Source of the DNA: an uncultured Rhodocyclaceae bacterium
GTDB taxonomy: Bacteria > Pseudomonadota > Gammaproteobacteria > Burkholderiales > Rhodocyclaceae
Length of the DNA: 64,000 bases
Assembly (NCBI GenBank): GCA_907163225.1
Contig: OU015322.1
Location: forward strand, 1,961,001 to 2,025,000
Direction: 5' to 3'
Position numbers and translations under genes: made by a program. Shown here in pieces: positions 55,987-64,000 of this stretch. Numbering within the stretch: the first letter of the stretch is position 1; every line of letters begins with the position of its first letter. The notes beneath the pieces are model-generated. The model did not search any database. It had not been told where the DNA came from and saw only the letters and a list, made by a program, of their open reading frames with translations.

Positions 55987-57038
55987 GCCAGTGGTTCCTC
56001 ACGAATCCAGCGCTTGAGCAGCATGTCGCCGAGCGCCAGCAGCACCGGGCCGAGAAAGATGCCGATGAAGCCGAAGACGAGCACGCCACCCAGCACGCCG
56101 AGGGCGATGAGCAGGATGGACAGGCCGGCGCCGCGGGCGATCAGGACCGGCTTGACGAAATTGTCGATGCTGCTGATGACGAACAGGCCGTAGAGCACCA
56201 GAAAAATTGCCCAGCCGGTCTGCCCTTCGCTGTACAGCCACGCCGCGGCGCCGCCCCAGATGAGCGGCGGGCCGACCGGGATCATCGACAGGAAGAAGGT
56301 GGCGAAGCCGAGCAGCATGGCCGCCGGTACGCCGGCAATCAGCAGGCCGATCATGGCCACCGTGCCCTGCGCCACAGCCGTGCCGACGATGCCGAGCATG
56401 ACGCCGACGACCGTGCCGCGCGCCTTGTCGAGCATGTTTTCACCGAGTTCGCCGCCCAGCTTGCGGGCGCCTACGTAGAGCGCACTGCTGATCGCCGCGC
56501 CGTCACGGTACAAAAAGAAGGTGACGAATAGCACCAGCGCCAGTTGCAGCAGGCCGTTCGCCGCGATGCCGCCGAGCGCCAGCGCCAGTTGACGGGCCGG
56601 CGCGATCAGTTGCTTGACCAGCCCGTTGAGTTCTTCGCGGTTGCCGGCGAGACGATGCCAGGTCGCATCCATTTCGCTGCCGAAAAACGGCAGGCCGACC
56701 AGCCAGCCCGGTGGGTCAGCCGGCAGGCCTTGCTCGACGTAGGGCTTGAGAAAATCGATCAGGTTGTCAGCGCCATTGGCCAGCGAACCGGCGAGGAACA
56801 GTGTCGGCAGGAGCAGGACGAGAACCAGCCCCAGCGTCATCAGCGAGGCGCCCAGCGTGTCGCGCCCGCCGAGCAAGGGCAGCAGCTTTTCGGCATAGAG
56901 GCGCCACGTGCACATCCAGACGACAAAGGCAAAGAGAACCGCGCCGACGAAGGGCAGCAGCACGGTGACGCAGCCGATGATGAGCAGCACCACCAGCGCA
57001 ATCTGCGCCAGTCGTTTGGGGTTCTCTTCGCTGATCAT
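55983..57038 (-). CDS. AI-2E/PerM-family membrane protein
   Basis: A 351-residue member of the AI-2 exporter/PerM (YdiK) family with about seven to eight helices. Typical segments are [17 protein letters not shown] at the start, [14 protein letters not shown] in the middle and [23 protein letters not shown] at the end. Substrates of most members are unknown. It lies between ruvA (shared base) and ruvB (four-base overlap), interrupting the usual ruvAB pair. Confidence 0.87.
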   Translation of the reverse strand: MISEENPKRLAQIALVVLLIIGCVTVLLPFVGAVLFAFVVWMCTWRLYAEKLLPLLGGRDTLGASLMTLGLVLVLLLPTLFLAGSLANGADNLIDFLKPYVEQGLPADPPGWLVGLPFFGSEMDATWHRLAGNREELNGLVKQLIAPARQLALALGGIAANGLLQLALVLFVTFFLYRDGAAISSALYVGARKLGGELGENMLDKARGTVVGVMLGIVGTAVAQGTVAMIGLLIAGVPAAMLLGFATFFLSMIPVGPPLIWGGAAAWLYSEGQTGWAIFLVLYGLFVISSIDNFVKPVLIARGAGLSILLIALGVLGGVLVFGFIGIFLGPVLLALGDMLLKRWIREEPLA

Positions 57039-57616
57039 CAGACCTTCGACAGCAGTTTGAGCGCCGCCCGGATGCCATCCGAGGTACCGATATCGGCCGG
57101 CAGCTGCTTCATCGCCGAGGCCGCTTCCTTCTCGTTGTAGCCGAGGGCGAGCAGGGCGTTGGAAATATCCTGTTTTGCGTCGTCGACCGCAGCATGCAGC
57201 GAAACGCCGGTAGCGTCGGCCAGCTTGCCTTTCAACTCAAGCAAAAGGCGTTCGGCCGTTTTCTTGCCGATGCCGGGAATCTTGATCAGCCGGCCCAGTT
57301 CCTGCTGCGCGATGGCGGCCGACAGGTCATTGACCGACAGACCGGAGAGCACCGACAAGGCCGTGCGTGCGCCGATGCCGGACACTTTCAACAACTGGCG
57401 GAAGGCGAAACGCTCGGCTTCGGTCAGGAAGCCGTACAGATAATGGCCATCCTCGCGCACCGCGAAATGGGTGAGCAACTTGGCTTTTTCGCCCGCGGCC
57501 GGCAGGTTGTAGAAGGTGCTCATCGGCACGTCCAGCTCGTAGCCGACGCCGTTCACGTCGAGGACGATCTGCGGGGGATTCTTTTCGGCCAGGGTGCCGG
57601 TCAGTCTTCCGATCAT
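57038..57616 (-). CDS. ruvA: Holliday junction DNA-binding protein RuvA
   Basis: RuvA tetramers hold the four-way junction and guide RuvB. The 192-residue protein starts [14 protein letters not shown] and has the OB domain, two helix-hairpin-helix motifs ([34 protein letters not shown]) and the small C-terminal RuvB-binding domain ([16 protein letters not shown]). Length is normal. Confidence 0.95.
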   Translation of the reverse strand: MIGRLTGTLAEKNPPQIVLDVNGVGYELDVPMSTFYNLPAAGEKAKLLTHFAVREDGHYLYGFLTEAERFAFRQLLKVSGIGARTALSVLSGLSVNDLSAAIAQQELGRLIKIPGIGKKTAERLLLELKGKLADATGVSLHAAVDDAKQDISNALLALGYNEKEAASAMKQLPADIGTSDGIRAALKLLSKV

Positions 57617-57665
57617 TTCGGGGCAATCTCTTTCCAGAAAAAGTACTGTAATTCTACACAGCTTT

Positions 57666-58205
57666 TCAGCCGATCAGGCGTCCGCCCTTAACACGATAGC
57701 CAGCCGTCGCCATCGCCCCCAAACCTTGCCCGCCGTGGGCGTGTGCAATGGCGCAGGCGATGGCGTCGGCGGCGTCGGCAGTCGGCGCGCCGGGCAGGTT
57801 CAACAGGCGAATGACCATGGCCTGCACCTGATCCTTGGCCGCCTTGCCGTGGCCAACCACGGCCTGCTTGGTCTGCAGCGCGGTGTATTCAGCCACCGGC
57901 AGGCCGGCATGAACCAGCGCGCTGATCGCCGCGCCGCGCGCCTGGCCGAGCAATAGCGTCGATTGCGGATTGACGTTGACGAATACTTTTTCCACTGCCG
58001 CCTGATTCGGCTGGTAGGTGGCGATGACCTCGCTGATGCCGGCAAACAGCGTCTTGATGCGCTCAGGCAAAGACTCCTTGTCGTTCGACTTGATGCAGCC
58101 GCTGGCGACGTAAACCAGTTGTTTGCCGTGCAGTTCGATGACGCCAAAGCCAGTCACGCGCAGGCCGGGGTCGATACCGAGAATGCGGGGGATTTCAAGG
58201 CTCAT
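57666..58205 (-). CDS. ruvC: Holliday junction resolvase RuvC
   Basis: RuvC cuts Holliday junctions symmetrically. I place the start at 58205 ([20 protein letters not shown]), which gives 179 residues, the normal size. The longer open frame to 58550 is antisense noise. Acidic active-site residues are visible in [19 protein letters not shown] and the C-terminal [13 protein letters not shown]. The start overlaps the EamA gene stop by four bases; ruvA follows after 49 bases. Confidence 0.94.
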   Translation of the reverse strand: MSLEIPRILGIDPGLRVTGFGVIELHGKQLVYVASGCIKSNDKESLPERIKTLFAGISEVIATYQPNQAAVEKVFVNVNPQSTLLLGQARGAAISALVHAGLPVAEYTALQTKQAVVGHGKAAKDQVQAMVIRLLNLPGAPTADAADAIACAIAHAHGGQGLGAMATAGYRVKGGRLIG

Positions 58206-59053
58206 TTCGGCTTCGCCACCAGATAAACGCCACTGACGGCGACCAGCATGCCGATTGCTGCGGTCAACGACAAATTTTCGCCAAAAATGAAATAGGCAAT
58301 CAGCGCCGTCGTCGGTGGCGTCAGGTAAAACAGGGCGGCGACATTGACCGCGCTGCCGCTGCGAATCAGCAGATTGAGCAGGCTGATGGCGCCGAGCGAG
58401 AGGACAAGAACCAACCAACCGAGCGCGAAGATGAACTGGCCGTTCCACTCGATTTGGTAGTCCTCGAAAATAACCACGGCAATCGCTGTCACGACCGCCG
58501 TCGGCACAAACTGAATGACCGAACCGGTGCGCAGGTCGAACTTCGGGCAAAACCGTTTTTGATACAGCGTGCCGGCCGTGATGCCGAGCAGCGCGACGAC
58601 CGCCGGGATCAGCATCGGCCCCAGCGCACCATCACCCAGCTTGCCGGAAACGACCATGCTGACACCGACAAAACCCAGCCCCAGCCCACCCCACTGGCGA
58701 GCGCTCACTTTCTCGCCAAGCAGCCAGCCAGCGCCAAACCCGGTCAGCAGCGGCTGCATGCCGACGACCAGCGCCGTCACCCCGGCCGGCAGGCCGTGCT
58801 TGATGGCCACAAAGACGCCACCGAGATAGACGGCATGGACGAGGACGCCGGAAACACCGATGTGCAGCCAGTCACGCCCCCTCTCCGGCCACGGGGCACG
58901 GGTGGCCAAGGCAATCGCAGTCATCAAGGAAATGACCAGCCCGTAGCGCGTCAGCAAAAACGACAGCGGCTCGGCGTAGGGCAGGCCAAACTTGGCGCCG
59001 ATAAAACCGGTGCTCCACAAAAACACGAAGAGAAGCGGGTAGAAACGTTGCAT
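58202..59053 (-). CDS. EamA/DMT-family exporter
   Basis: A 283-residue drug/metabolite transporter with about ten helices and two EamA repeats ([21 protein letters not shown]-type start; second repeat from about residue 150). Members export amino acids, nucleobases or other small metabolites; the substrate is unknown. It overlaps ruvC by four bases and lies four bases after the exonuclease gene, so it is an accessory gene in the yebC-ruv block. Confidence 0.85.
   Translation of the reverse strand: MQRFYPLLFVFLWSTGFIGAKFGLPYAEPLSFLLTRYGLVISLMTAIALATRAPWPERGRDWLHIGVSGVLVHAVYLGGVFVAIKHGLPAGVTALVVGMQPLLTGFGAGWLLGEKVSARQWGGLGLGFVGVSMVVSGKLGDGALGPMLIPAVVALLGITAGTLYQKRFCPKFDLRTGSVIQFVPTAVVTAIAVVIFEDYQIEWNGQFIFALGWLVLVLSLGAISLLNLLIRSGSAVNVAALFYLTPPTTALIAYFIFGENLSLTAAIGMLVAVSGVYLVAKPK
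58253..58290 (-). repeat. Possible dispersed repeat copy 13 (inside EamA gene)
   Basis: Read on the minus strand: CATTTTTGGCG, AAAATTTGT, CGTTGACCGCAGCA. In sense orientation, it encodes [11 protein letters not shown] at a place where EamA proteins normally have a similar GE-L motif, so the match may be partly chance. Confidence 0.4.
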
Positions 59054-59057
59054 CGGC

Positions 59058-59612
59058 TCAGCTTGCCCACTCTGGCCGACAGGACTTGCGAACTTCTATC
59101 AGGGTTTCGAACAAGGTTCGAGCGTCACCGCTGGCTCGGTGGCGAGGCAGTTGCAGGCGAGCCTCTACCGCTGTGCGGGTCGCGTGCCACAAGCTCTGCT
59201 CACACTCTTTCAGCAAATCCCGCAGATCCTTGAGCACAAATGTCTGCACAAGATCGACCGCATCGTACATCCGGCTCAGCCAGACGAAATCGTAGGCCCA
59301 CGCATCGCAATAGACGCGCTGGCCGCGCAGCCGGCGATTCAATTCCAGACAGATTTCAACGGCCGGTTTGCCCTTGGCGTCGAGCAACGCACGGGGAATG
59401 CCATGCACCTTTTCGGCCGAACTGTCCCAGTGCGTCCAGTTCGCCTCCGGGCGGATCAACGCACAGAACGACTGTCCGTCCGGCATGTAGAAGCCAATCT
59501 CTATGGGATAGCTGCCCTTGCCAAAACCGGAGGCTTCAATATCGATGATGACAGGCAGCGGAAGCTCGCGCCGCTCATCGCCGCTCAAGGGTACCGGGGC
59601 ATCAAACCGCAC
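59058..59612 (-). CDS. DEDDh 3'-5' exonuclease-like protein
   Basis: A 184-residue protein of the DnaQ-type exonuclease fold. Metal ligands of the DEDDh group are visible: DIEASGFGKGSYPIEIG near residue 23 (D and E), CDAWAYDFVWL near residue 107 (D) and HRASGDARTLFE near residue 158 (H and D). It probably trims DNA or RNA 3' ends. No polymerase domain is attached. It is transcribed with the EamA gene and ruvC. Confidence 0.82.
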   Translation of the reverse strand: MRFDAPVPLSGDERRELPLPVIIDIEASGFGKGSYPIEIGFYMPDGQSFCALIRPEANWTHWDSSAEKVHGIPRALLDAKGKPAVEICLELNRRLRGQRVYCDAWAYDFVWLSRMYDAVDLVQTFVLKDLRDLLKECEQSLWHATRTAVEARLQLPRHRASGDARTLFETLIEVRKSCRPEWAS

Positions 59613-59633
59613 GGAAACAAGACGCCCTGGACG

Positions 59634-60110
59634 TCAGTTGCAAGTGGCCTTGCAGTTTGCCGCGTTGGTGGCACAGGCCTTTTCATTTTCGATGGCGCAG
59701 GCAGCTTTCGTCCGATAGGTAAAATTGATGCCATCGGAATAGCTGCAAACCAGCTTGCTCAGTTTGCCTTGTGTGACCAGCTTCATGCTCATCGGCTTCA
59801 AGGCCTTGAACTTGCCAGCCGGCAAATCACATGAAATATAAGCGTCAAACTCGCCATCCTTCGATTCCCAGCGCGCCAGGTTTTTCATCTGGCGGTAGTC
59901 CTCGTAGCGAATGCAGGAATCGGTTTGATTGGCGTAAGCCTTGGCGCTATCGCTGCAAAAACCGTTATACGTGTGCTTCAGTTCGTCCTCGGTCGGACAG
60001 GCGTTCACCTGAACAACCCCGGCCAGATCAGGGCAGGAAAACGTGGCCGCCGTGGCGGACAGACTAAGGGTAGCGGCAAACAGGATCGAGGCAAGCGGAC
60101 TGAATTTCAC
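59634..60110 (-). CDS. Exported cysteine-rich protein of unknown function
   Basis: A 158-residue protein with a clear signal peptide (MKFSPLASILFAATLSLSATA) and at least eight cysteines in the mature part (FSCPDL, VNACPTE, GFCSDS, DSCIRY, ISCDLP, LVCSYS, AACAIENEKAC, NCKATC), suggesting several disulfides in the periplasm. The fold looks like small secreted proteins of the DUF3757 type, but this is uncertain. It lies between yebC and the exonuclease gene. Confidence 0.75.
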   Translation of the reverse strand: MKFSPLASILFAATLSLSATAATFSCPDLAGVVQVNACPTEDELKHTYNGFCSDSAKAYANQTDSCIRYEDYRQMKNLARWESKDGEFDAYISCDLPAGKFKALKPMSMKLVTQGKLSKLVCSYSDGINFTYRTKAACAIENEKACATNAANCKATCN

Positions 60111-60149
60111 GGTGATTCCTTTGTGGCGAACGATGCGGCTTGAATCAAT

Positions 60150-60174
60150 CAGTGCTCCCCGGCGGGGAGCACTG
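60150..60174. terminator. Perfect hairpin downstream of yebC
   Basis: CAGTGCTCCCC and GGGGAGCACTG form an 11-bp stem with a three-base loop, five bases after the yebC stop on the minus strand. There is no good T run, so it may act as a weak terminator or as an RNA stabiliser between yebC and the next gene. Confidence 0.55.
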
Positions 60175-60179
60175 CGGCG

Positions 60180-60905
60180 TCAGTCTTCAATGACTGCAGT
60201 GCTGTAGATTTCCTGCACGTCATCGAGGTTTTCCAGCGCGTCGAGCAGCTTCTGCATCTTCACGCCCTCCTCGCCGGCGAAGACGTTTTCGCCTTCCGGC
60301 TTCATCGTCACTTCGCCGAATTCCGGCTTGAAGCCAGCGGCTTCCAGTGCATCCTTGACGGCCATGTAGTCATTCGGCGGAGTCAGGACTTCGATCGAGC
60401 CGTCATCGTTGGTCGTCACGTCGTCGGCACCGGCTTCGATGGCGGCATCCATCAGCGCGCTTTCGTCGGTGCCCGGCGCGAAAATCATCTGGCCACAGTG
60501 CTTGAACTGGAAAGCCACACAGCCGTCGGAGCCCATGTTGCCGCCGTACTTGGAAAAAGCATGGCGAACTTCGGCCACCGTGCGCACCTTGTTGTCGGTC
60601 AGGCAATCGACCATGATCGCCGCGCCGCCGATGCCGTAGCCTTCGTAGCGGATCTCGATGTACTCGACGCCTTCGAGTTCGCCCGTGCCCTTCTTGATCG
60701 CGGTGTCGATCTTGTCCTTGGGCATATTGACGCCCTTTGCCTTGTCGACCGCGACACGCAGGCGCGGGTTGAAGTTGATGTCGCCGCCGCCCATCTTGGC
60801 GGCAACGGTGATTTCCTTGGCAATCTTGGAGAAGGCGGCACCGCGCTTCTCGTCCTGGCGACCTTTACGGTGCTGGATATTGGCCCACTTGGAATGACCA
60901 GCCAT
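60180..60905 (-). CDS. yebC: YebC/TACO1-family regulator
   Basis: A 241-residue YebC-family protein starting [18 protein letters not shown], the family hallmark, with [17 protein letters not shown] near residue 75 and [19 protein letters not shown]. Members act as DNA-binding regulators or as translation factors that relieve ribosome stalling. It begins the yebC-ruvC-ruvA-ruvB order conserved in many proteobacteria. Confidence 0.95.
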   Translation of the reverse strand: MAGHSKWANIQHRKGRQDEKRGAAFSKIAKEITVAAKMGGGDINFNPRLRVAVDKAKGVNMPKDKIDTAIKKGTGELEGVEYIEIRYEGYGIGGAAIMVDCLTDNKVRTVAEVRHAFSKYGGNMGSDGCVAFQFKHCGQMIFAPGTDESALMDAAIEAGADDVTTNDDGSIEVLTPPNDYMAVKDALEAAGFKPEFGEVTMKPEGENVFAGEEGVKMQKLLDALENLDDVQEIYSTAVIED

Positions 60906-61064
60906 GCTGTTTCCCTGAATACAAATAACGAAGAAGGCGAGATTTTACCCGCCCGGCGCCTTCTCGTCAGGCCGGCGTAGCGTTGAAACATTACGCTATT
61001 TCACAAAGTGCTATCGCACCGTTGCTAGAATGCCGGAACACAAATTCCGCTGGAGACTGCCGCC

Positions 61065-62681
61065 ATGTCCGAACCCATGTACCTCGCCAAATCCGAAGAC
61101 GGTTACCCGGCCATGCTGCCGCAGATGGCCAACCGACACGGCCTGATCACCGGCGCCACCGGCACCGGCAAGACGGTGACCCTGCAATCGATGGCCGAAC
61201 GGCTCTCCTTTGCTGGCGTGCCAGTCTTCATGGCCGACGTGAAGGGCGACCTCTCGGGCGCCGGCGCCGCTGGCACGCCTTCGGAAAAATTGTTGAAGCG
61301 CATCGCCGAGCTCGGCCTTGACGGCTTTGCCCCCTATGCCAACTCCGTCGCCTTCTGGGACGTTTTCGGCCAAGGCGGTGTACCGGTTCGCGCCACCGTT
61401 TCCGACATGGGCCCGCTGCTTCTCTCGCGCCTGCTCAACCTCAACGACACGCAAGGCGGCGTCCTGCAACTGGTCTTCAAGATCGCCGACGACCAGGGCC
61501 TCATGCTGCTCGACCTCAAGGACCTGCGCGCCATGGTCCAGCACGTCGGCGACAACGCCAAGGACTTCACCACCGAATACGGCAACGTCGCCTCGGCCTC
61601 CATCGGCGCCATCCAGCGCGGCCTGCTGACGCTCGAAGAGCAAGGCGGCGACGTCTTCTTCGGCGAGCCCATGCTCGACATCAATGACCTGATGAAAGTC
61701 GACGAAAACGGCCGTGGCGTCATCAACATCTTCTCGGCCGACAAGCTCATCAACTCGCCGACCCTGTATTCCACCTTCCTGCTCTGGATGCTCTCCGAAC
61801 TCTTCGAGCAACTGCCCGAAGCCGGCGACCTCGACAAGCCGAAACTGGTTTTCTTCTTCGATGAAGCCCACCTGCTGTTCAGCGATGCGCCCCAGGCGCT
61901 GACCGACAAGGTCGAGCAGGTTGTCCGCCTGATCCGCTCCAAGGGCGTCGGCGTCTTTTTCGTCACGCAAAACCCGCTCGATGTCCCGGAAAAAATCCTC
62001 GGCCAGCTCGGCAACCGCGTCCAGCATGCCCTGCGCGCCTTCACCCCGCGCGACCAGAAAGCCGTGCAGGCCGCCGCCGAAACCATGCGCGCCAACCCGA
62101 AATTCGATGCTGCTGCGGCAATCACCGAACTTGGCGTCGGCGAAGCGCTGGTGTCCTTCCTCGACGAAAAAGGCCGGCCGACCATCGTCGAACGCGCCTT
62201 CATCTTCCCGCCCGCCTCCCGCCTCGGCCCGCTGACGCCGGAAGAACGCAAGGCCATCATCAACGCCTCGCCCATGCTTGCCGCCTACGGCACCACGGTC
62301 GACCGTGAATCCGCCTACGAAATCCTGCGCGGCAAGCCCGCCGCCACCCAGGCCGCCCCCGGCGCCATTCCTGCGCCACCGGCCGGCGGCAACCTCAACG
62401 ACACCGACTGGGGCAACAGCGCCAACCAGCAACCGCAACCGCGCTACGAACAAGCGCCGCAAGCCCGCCAGCCCGAAGCCGCCCCGCAGGAATCCGGCGG
62501 CATCTTCAGCAGCATTGGTGACATGCTTGGCGGCACCACCGGTCCACGCGGCGGCCGCCGCGAAGGCGTGCTCGAAAGCGCCGCCAAGAGCGCCGCGCGC
62601 GGCGTCGCCGGCACGGTTGGCCGGGAGATCGGCAAGCAGATTTTGCGTGGGGTGCTGGGGTCGATTATGGGACGGCGCTGA
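61065..62681 (+). CDS. yjgR: HerA-like ATPase, DUF853 (YjgR) family
   Basis: A 538-residue P-loop ATPase of the HerA/FtsK-like superfamily. It has Walker [13 protein letters not shown] near residue 30, Walker [14 protein letters not shown] near residue 265 and an arginine-bearing [20 protein letters not shown]. The C-terminal 120 residues are Pro/Gln/Ala rich and probably disordered, ending in a glycine/arginine helix. Function in YjgR homologs is unknown. It is divergent from yebC. Confidence 0.88.
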   Translation: MSEPMYLAKSEDGYPAMLPQMANRHGLITGATGTGKTVTLQSMAERLSFAGVPVFMADVKGDLSGAGAAGTPSEKLLKRIAELGLDGFAPYANSVAFWDVFGQGGVPVRATVSDMGPLLLSRLLNLNDTQGGVLQLVFKIADDQGLMLLDLKDLRAMVQHVGDNAKDFTTEYGNVASASIGAIQRGLLTLEEQGGDVFFGEPMLDINDLMKVDENGRGVINIFSADKLINSPTLYSTFLLWMLSELFEQLPEAGDLDKPKLVFFFDEAHLLFSDAPQALTDKVEQVVRLIRSKGVGVFFVTQNPLDVPEKILGQLGNRVQHALRAFTPRDQKAVQAAAETMRANPKFDAAAAITELGVGEALVSFLDEKGRPTIVERAFIFPPASRLGPLTPEERKAIINASPMLAAYGTTVDRESAYEILRGKPAATQAAPGAIPAPPAGGNLNDTDWGNSANQQPQPRYEQAPQARQPEAAPQESGGIFSSIGDMLGGTTGPRGGRREGVLESAAKSAARGVAGTVGREIGKQILRGVLGSIMGRR

Positions 62682-62710
62682 GGCGGCGTCTTCCTATTTC
62701 CTGCAATCAA

Positions 62711-62986
62711 TCAAACAGATGCGCCCGCGGCGTTGTCCGTTGAAAGCAATCTTGTGACACAACTAACAAGGGATCCAACTGATTCGAATATGGCACCGTC
62801 GAGCTGATCTTCCGGAAACTCAAAACCCAGTTGTTCTTCCAACGCCGTGATAACGGACACGATTGCCATGGAGTCCAGCTGGAGCAGGCTGCCGCGCAGT
62901 TTCGTATCTTCCGTGAAATTCAGCGCCTCGCCTTTGAGATGCAATTCGTTATCAAGGATCGTCAGTAATTTTTCAAGAATCGTCAC
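62711..62986 (-). CDS. Stand-alone acyl carrier protein
   Basis: A 91-residue acyl or peptidyl carrier protein: MTILEKLLTILDNELHLKG at the start, then LLQLDSMAIVSVITALEEQLGFEF, in which the serine of DSM is the phosphopantetheine site. It is not the housekeeping AcpP (which reads DSLDTVE). No ketosynthase, ligase or transferase gene lies nearby, so its pathway is unknown. It converges on the HerA-like gene. Confidence 0.82.
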   Translation of the reverse strand: MTILEKLLTILDNELHLKGEALNFTEDTKLRGSLLQLDSMAIVSVITALEEQLGFEFPEDQLDGAIFESVGSLVSCVTRLLSTDNAAGASV

Positions 62987-63058
62987 TCGGCCTCCTCTGG
63001 CAAAACTGACTATGTTTTTTCGGAACCCCTAATTTATCAGCAAATGCGGCGTCTTCAA

Positions 63059-63280
63059 TCAGCAACGGATACGTGTAGCACTTCCGAAATCCCGACTCAG
63101 AACCGCTACGCCGGAAATGCTGATCGGGTCTCCGACCCTGCCCGCTGCTTTGTTGGTCTTGCCGGCGAGACTGGCTTTGTTCTGGTTGATCGATGCAACC
63201 TTGTACGGACTTTCATCGGCGACGGCTGCGCTGAATCCGGAGAGGCTCATGGCGGCGAGCAGGCGTGCCCAACCGGCCAA
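63059..63280 (-). CDS. Possible small exported protein
   Basis: A 73-codon frame. From a TTG at 63280 it gives a signal-like start (AGWARLLAAMSLSGFSAAVA) followed by DESPYKVASINQNKASLAGK and a C-terminal cysteine. An ATG at 63250 would give only 63 residues and lose most of the signal. An in-frame stop lies directly before the TTG. It may be a small secreted protein or the remnant of a larger gene. Family not recognised. Confidence 0.35.
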   Translation of the reverse strand: MAGWARLLAAMSLSGFSAAVADESPYKVASINQNKASLAGKTNKAAGRVGDPISISGVAVLSRDFGSATRIRC

Positions 63281-63362
63281 TCACAGAATGAACTTAGTAG
63301 CCACATTTGATCTGCCACGGGAATGCACGTCTTTTTTGAACGAGTTTGATTGCCGCACAAAC

Positions 63363-63403
63363 TTTCATTTTCCGAGCTTTTTTCCAGTTGACCGCAGCAT
63401 TTG
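63363..63403 (+). repeat. Dispersed repeat copy 14 (intergenic)
   Basis: TTTCATTTTCCGAGC, seven Ts, then CCAGTTGACCGCAGCA. It lies in non-coding DNA and is one of three copies that cannot be explained by protein coding constraints. Confidence 0.7.
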
Positions 63404-63520
63404 CACCGCTTGTCGTTGTGTCTGAACTTTGACGACCCCGAAAGCTCTGACCGACCATGACACAAAATCAACACCCATTCTTTGTCATAATGGTGGCCTG
63501 ATTGAATTTTGGGGATGTCG

Positions 63521-63988
63521 ATGCTACGCGCAGTTTTTGTTTTTTTTGGCTTGGTGATTCTGGCTGCAGTGGCCTGGGTGTGGGCAACGTTGACCTGGAG
63601 CTATTCTGAAGGCGAGCGTGCCGGGTATGTTCAAAAGTTGTCGCGCAAGGGCTGGTTGTGCAAGACCTGGGAAGGCGAGATCGCGATGGTGACCATGCCG
63701 GGCGCGATTCCGGATCGTTTCGAGTTTTCGGTACGCGATGAAGCCGTTGCCACGAAAATCAACGCGATGGCTGGGCAGCGGGTCATTCTGATTTATGAAC
63801 AGCATAAATTTGTGCCGACCAACTGCTTTGGCGAAACGGAATATTTCGTCAGCGACGTCCGGGCCGTGGGCGAACAGCCACAATCGCTGGCACCCGCTGT
63901 CGCACCGCCCCTGACCCCACCGGCCCCGGCACAGGCTGTCACGCCAAGCACGGCACCAGGCGCAGCCCCAACTATTCCGGCCAAGTGA
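63521..63988 (+). CDS. Single-pass membrane protein of unknown function
   Basis: About 155 residues. An N-terminal transmembrane helix (MLRAVFVFFGLVILAAVAW) is followed by a domain with SRKGWLCKTWEGEIAMVTMPG and a proline/alanine-rich C-terminal tail. The ATG at 63521 has GGGG six bases upstream; an in-frame ATG at 63515 would leave no spacing. Two cysteines (LCKTW, TNCFGE) are in the presumed periplasmic domain. Similar small proteins occur as conserved hypotheticals in betaproteobacteria; function unknown. Confidence 0.7.
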   Translation: MLRAVFVFFGLVILAAVAWVWATLTWSYSEGERAGYVQKLSRKGWLCKTWEGEIAMVTMPGAIPDRFEFSVRDEAVATKINAMAGQRVILIYEQHKFVPTNCFGETEYFVSDVRAVGEQPQSLAPAVAPPLTPPAPAQAVTPSTAPGAAPTIPAK

Positions 63989-64000
63989 TTGCCAGCTTGA

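Larger units (their letters stand above)
62987..63520. other. Mostly non-coding region
   Basis: About 530 bases between the acyl carrier gene and the last gene. It is less GC-rich than the flanking genes and holds one possible small exported protein (63059-63280), one good dispersed-repeat copy (63363-63403) and little else that I can identify. Confidence 0.5.

Noticed and set aside
57170-57200. Repeat-like match in ruvA linker (GTCGACCGCAGCA)
   Set aside because: The left half lacks the TTTTGGCC and T-run blocks; the encoded AAVDDAKQD is plausible natural linker.

Overview
The window is a dense, GC-rich stretch of bacterial chromosome. Gene content and order (hyp, System I ccm, zapA-6S RNA, and the ruv-tol-que block) suggest a betaproteobacterium of the Rhodocyclaceae, of the Dechloromonas/Azonexus kind. 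This assignment is inferred from protein similarity and synteny recalled from memory, not from a search. There are no rRNA or tRNA genes, transposases, phage genes or CRISPR arrays.

Layout. The start of an HU gene runs off the left edge. Bases 717-7327 (minus) hold the NiFe-hydrogenase maturation operon hypA-hypB-hypF-hybE-like-hypC-hypD-hypE, with no structural hydrogenase gene in view. Bases 7752-14862 (plus) hold the complete System I cytochrome c maturation operon ccmABCDEFGHI followed by a napF-type ferredoxin. A large unassigned gene follows. Bases 16779-23548 (minus) hold methylmalonyl-CoA mutase, its MeaB chaperone and propionyl-CoA carboxylase beta and alpha subunits, with a divergent GntR/FCD regulator. 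Next come an acetate-type symporter with its DUF485 partner, a crotonase, a TauE/SafE permease, an EVE-domain protein, 6S RNA and zapA.

Bases 29556-37147 (plus) form a cobalamin-riboswitch operon: btuB, btuC, btuD, cobO, an exported fusion of a CbiZ-type amidohydrolase with a nitrilase domain, and cobB. It serves the B12-dependent mutase encoded nearby. A Tim44-like protein and a TonB receptor/YfiR-like/hybrid kinase operon follow, then selO and a YeeE/YedE permease. Bases 45904-60905 (minus) hold the conserved backbone yebC-ruvC-ruvA-ruvB-ybgC-tolQRAB-pal-cpoB-queE-queC, interrupted by several extra genes (EamA exporter, exonuclease, PerM-like, DUF2330 plus RnfD-like, PilZ). The right end has a HerA-like ATPase, an orphan acyl carrier protein and two small unassigned genes.

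The most unusual signal is a dispersed repeat of about 35-45 bp (core TTTTGGCC, T-rich spacer, GGTTGACCGCRG). I count about 13 good copies, three between genes and the rest inside genes, on both strands. In-gene copies add short peptides of the type AVN(P/R)(E/K)N to linkers or termini of essential proteins (HypF twice, RuvB, CpoB, SelO, CobB), or lie in signal peptides (CcmH, TolB). The second main finding is the CbiZ-nitrilase fusion protein in the B12 operon.
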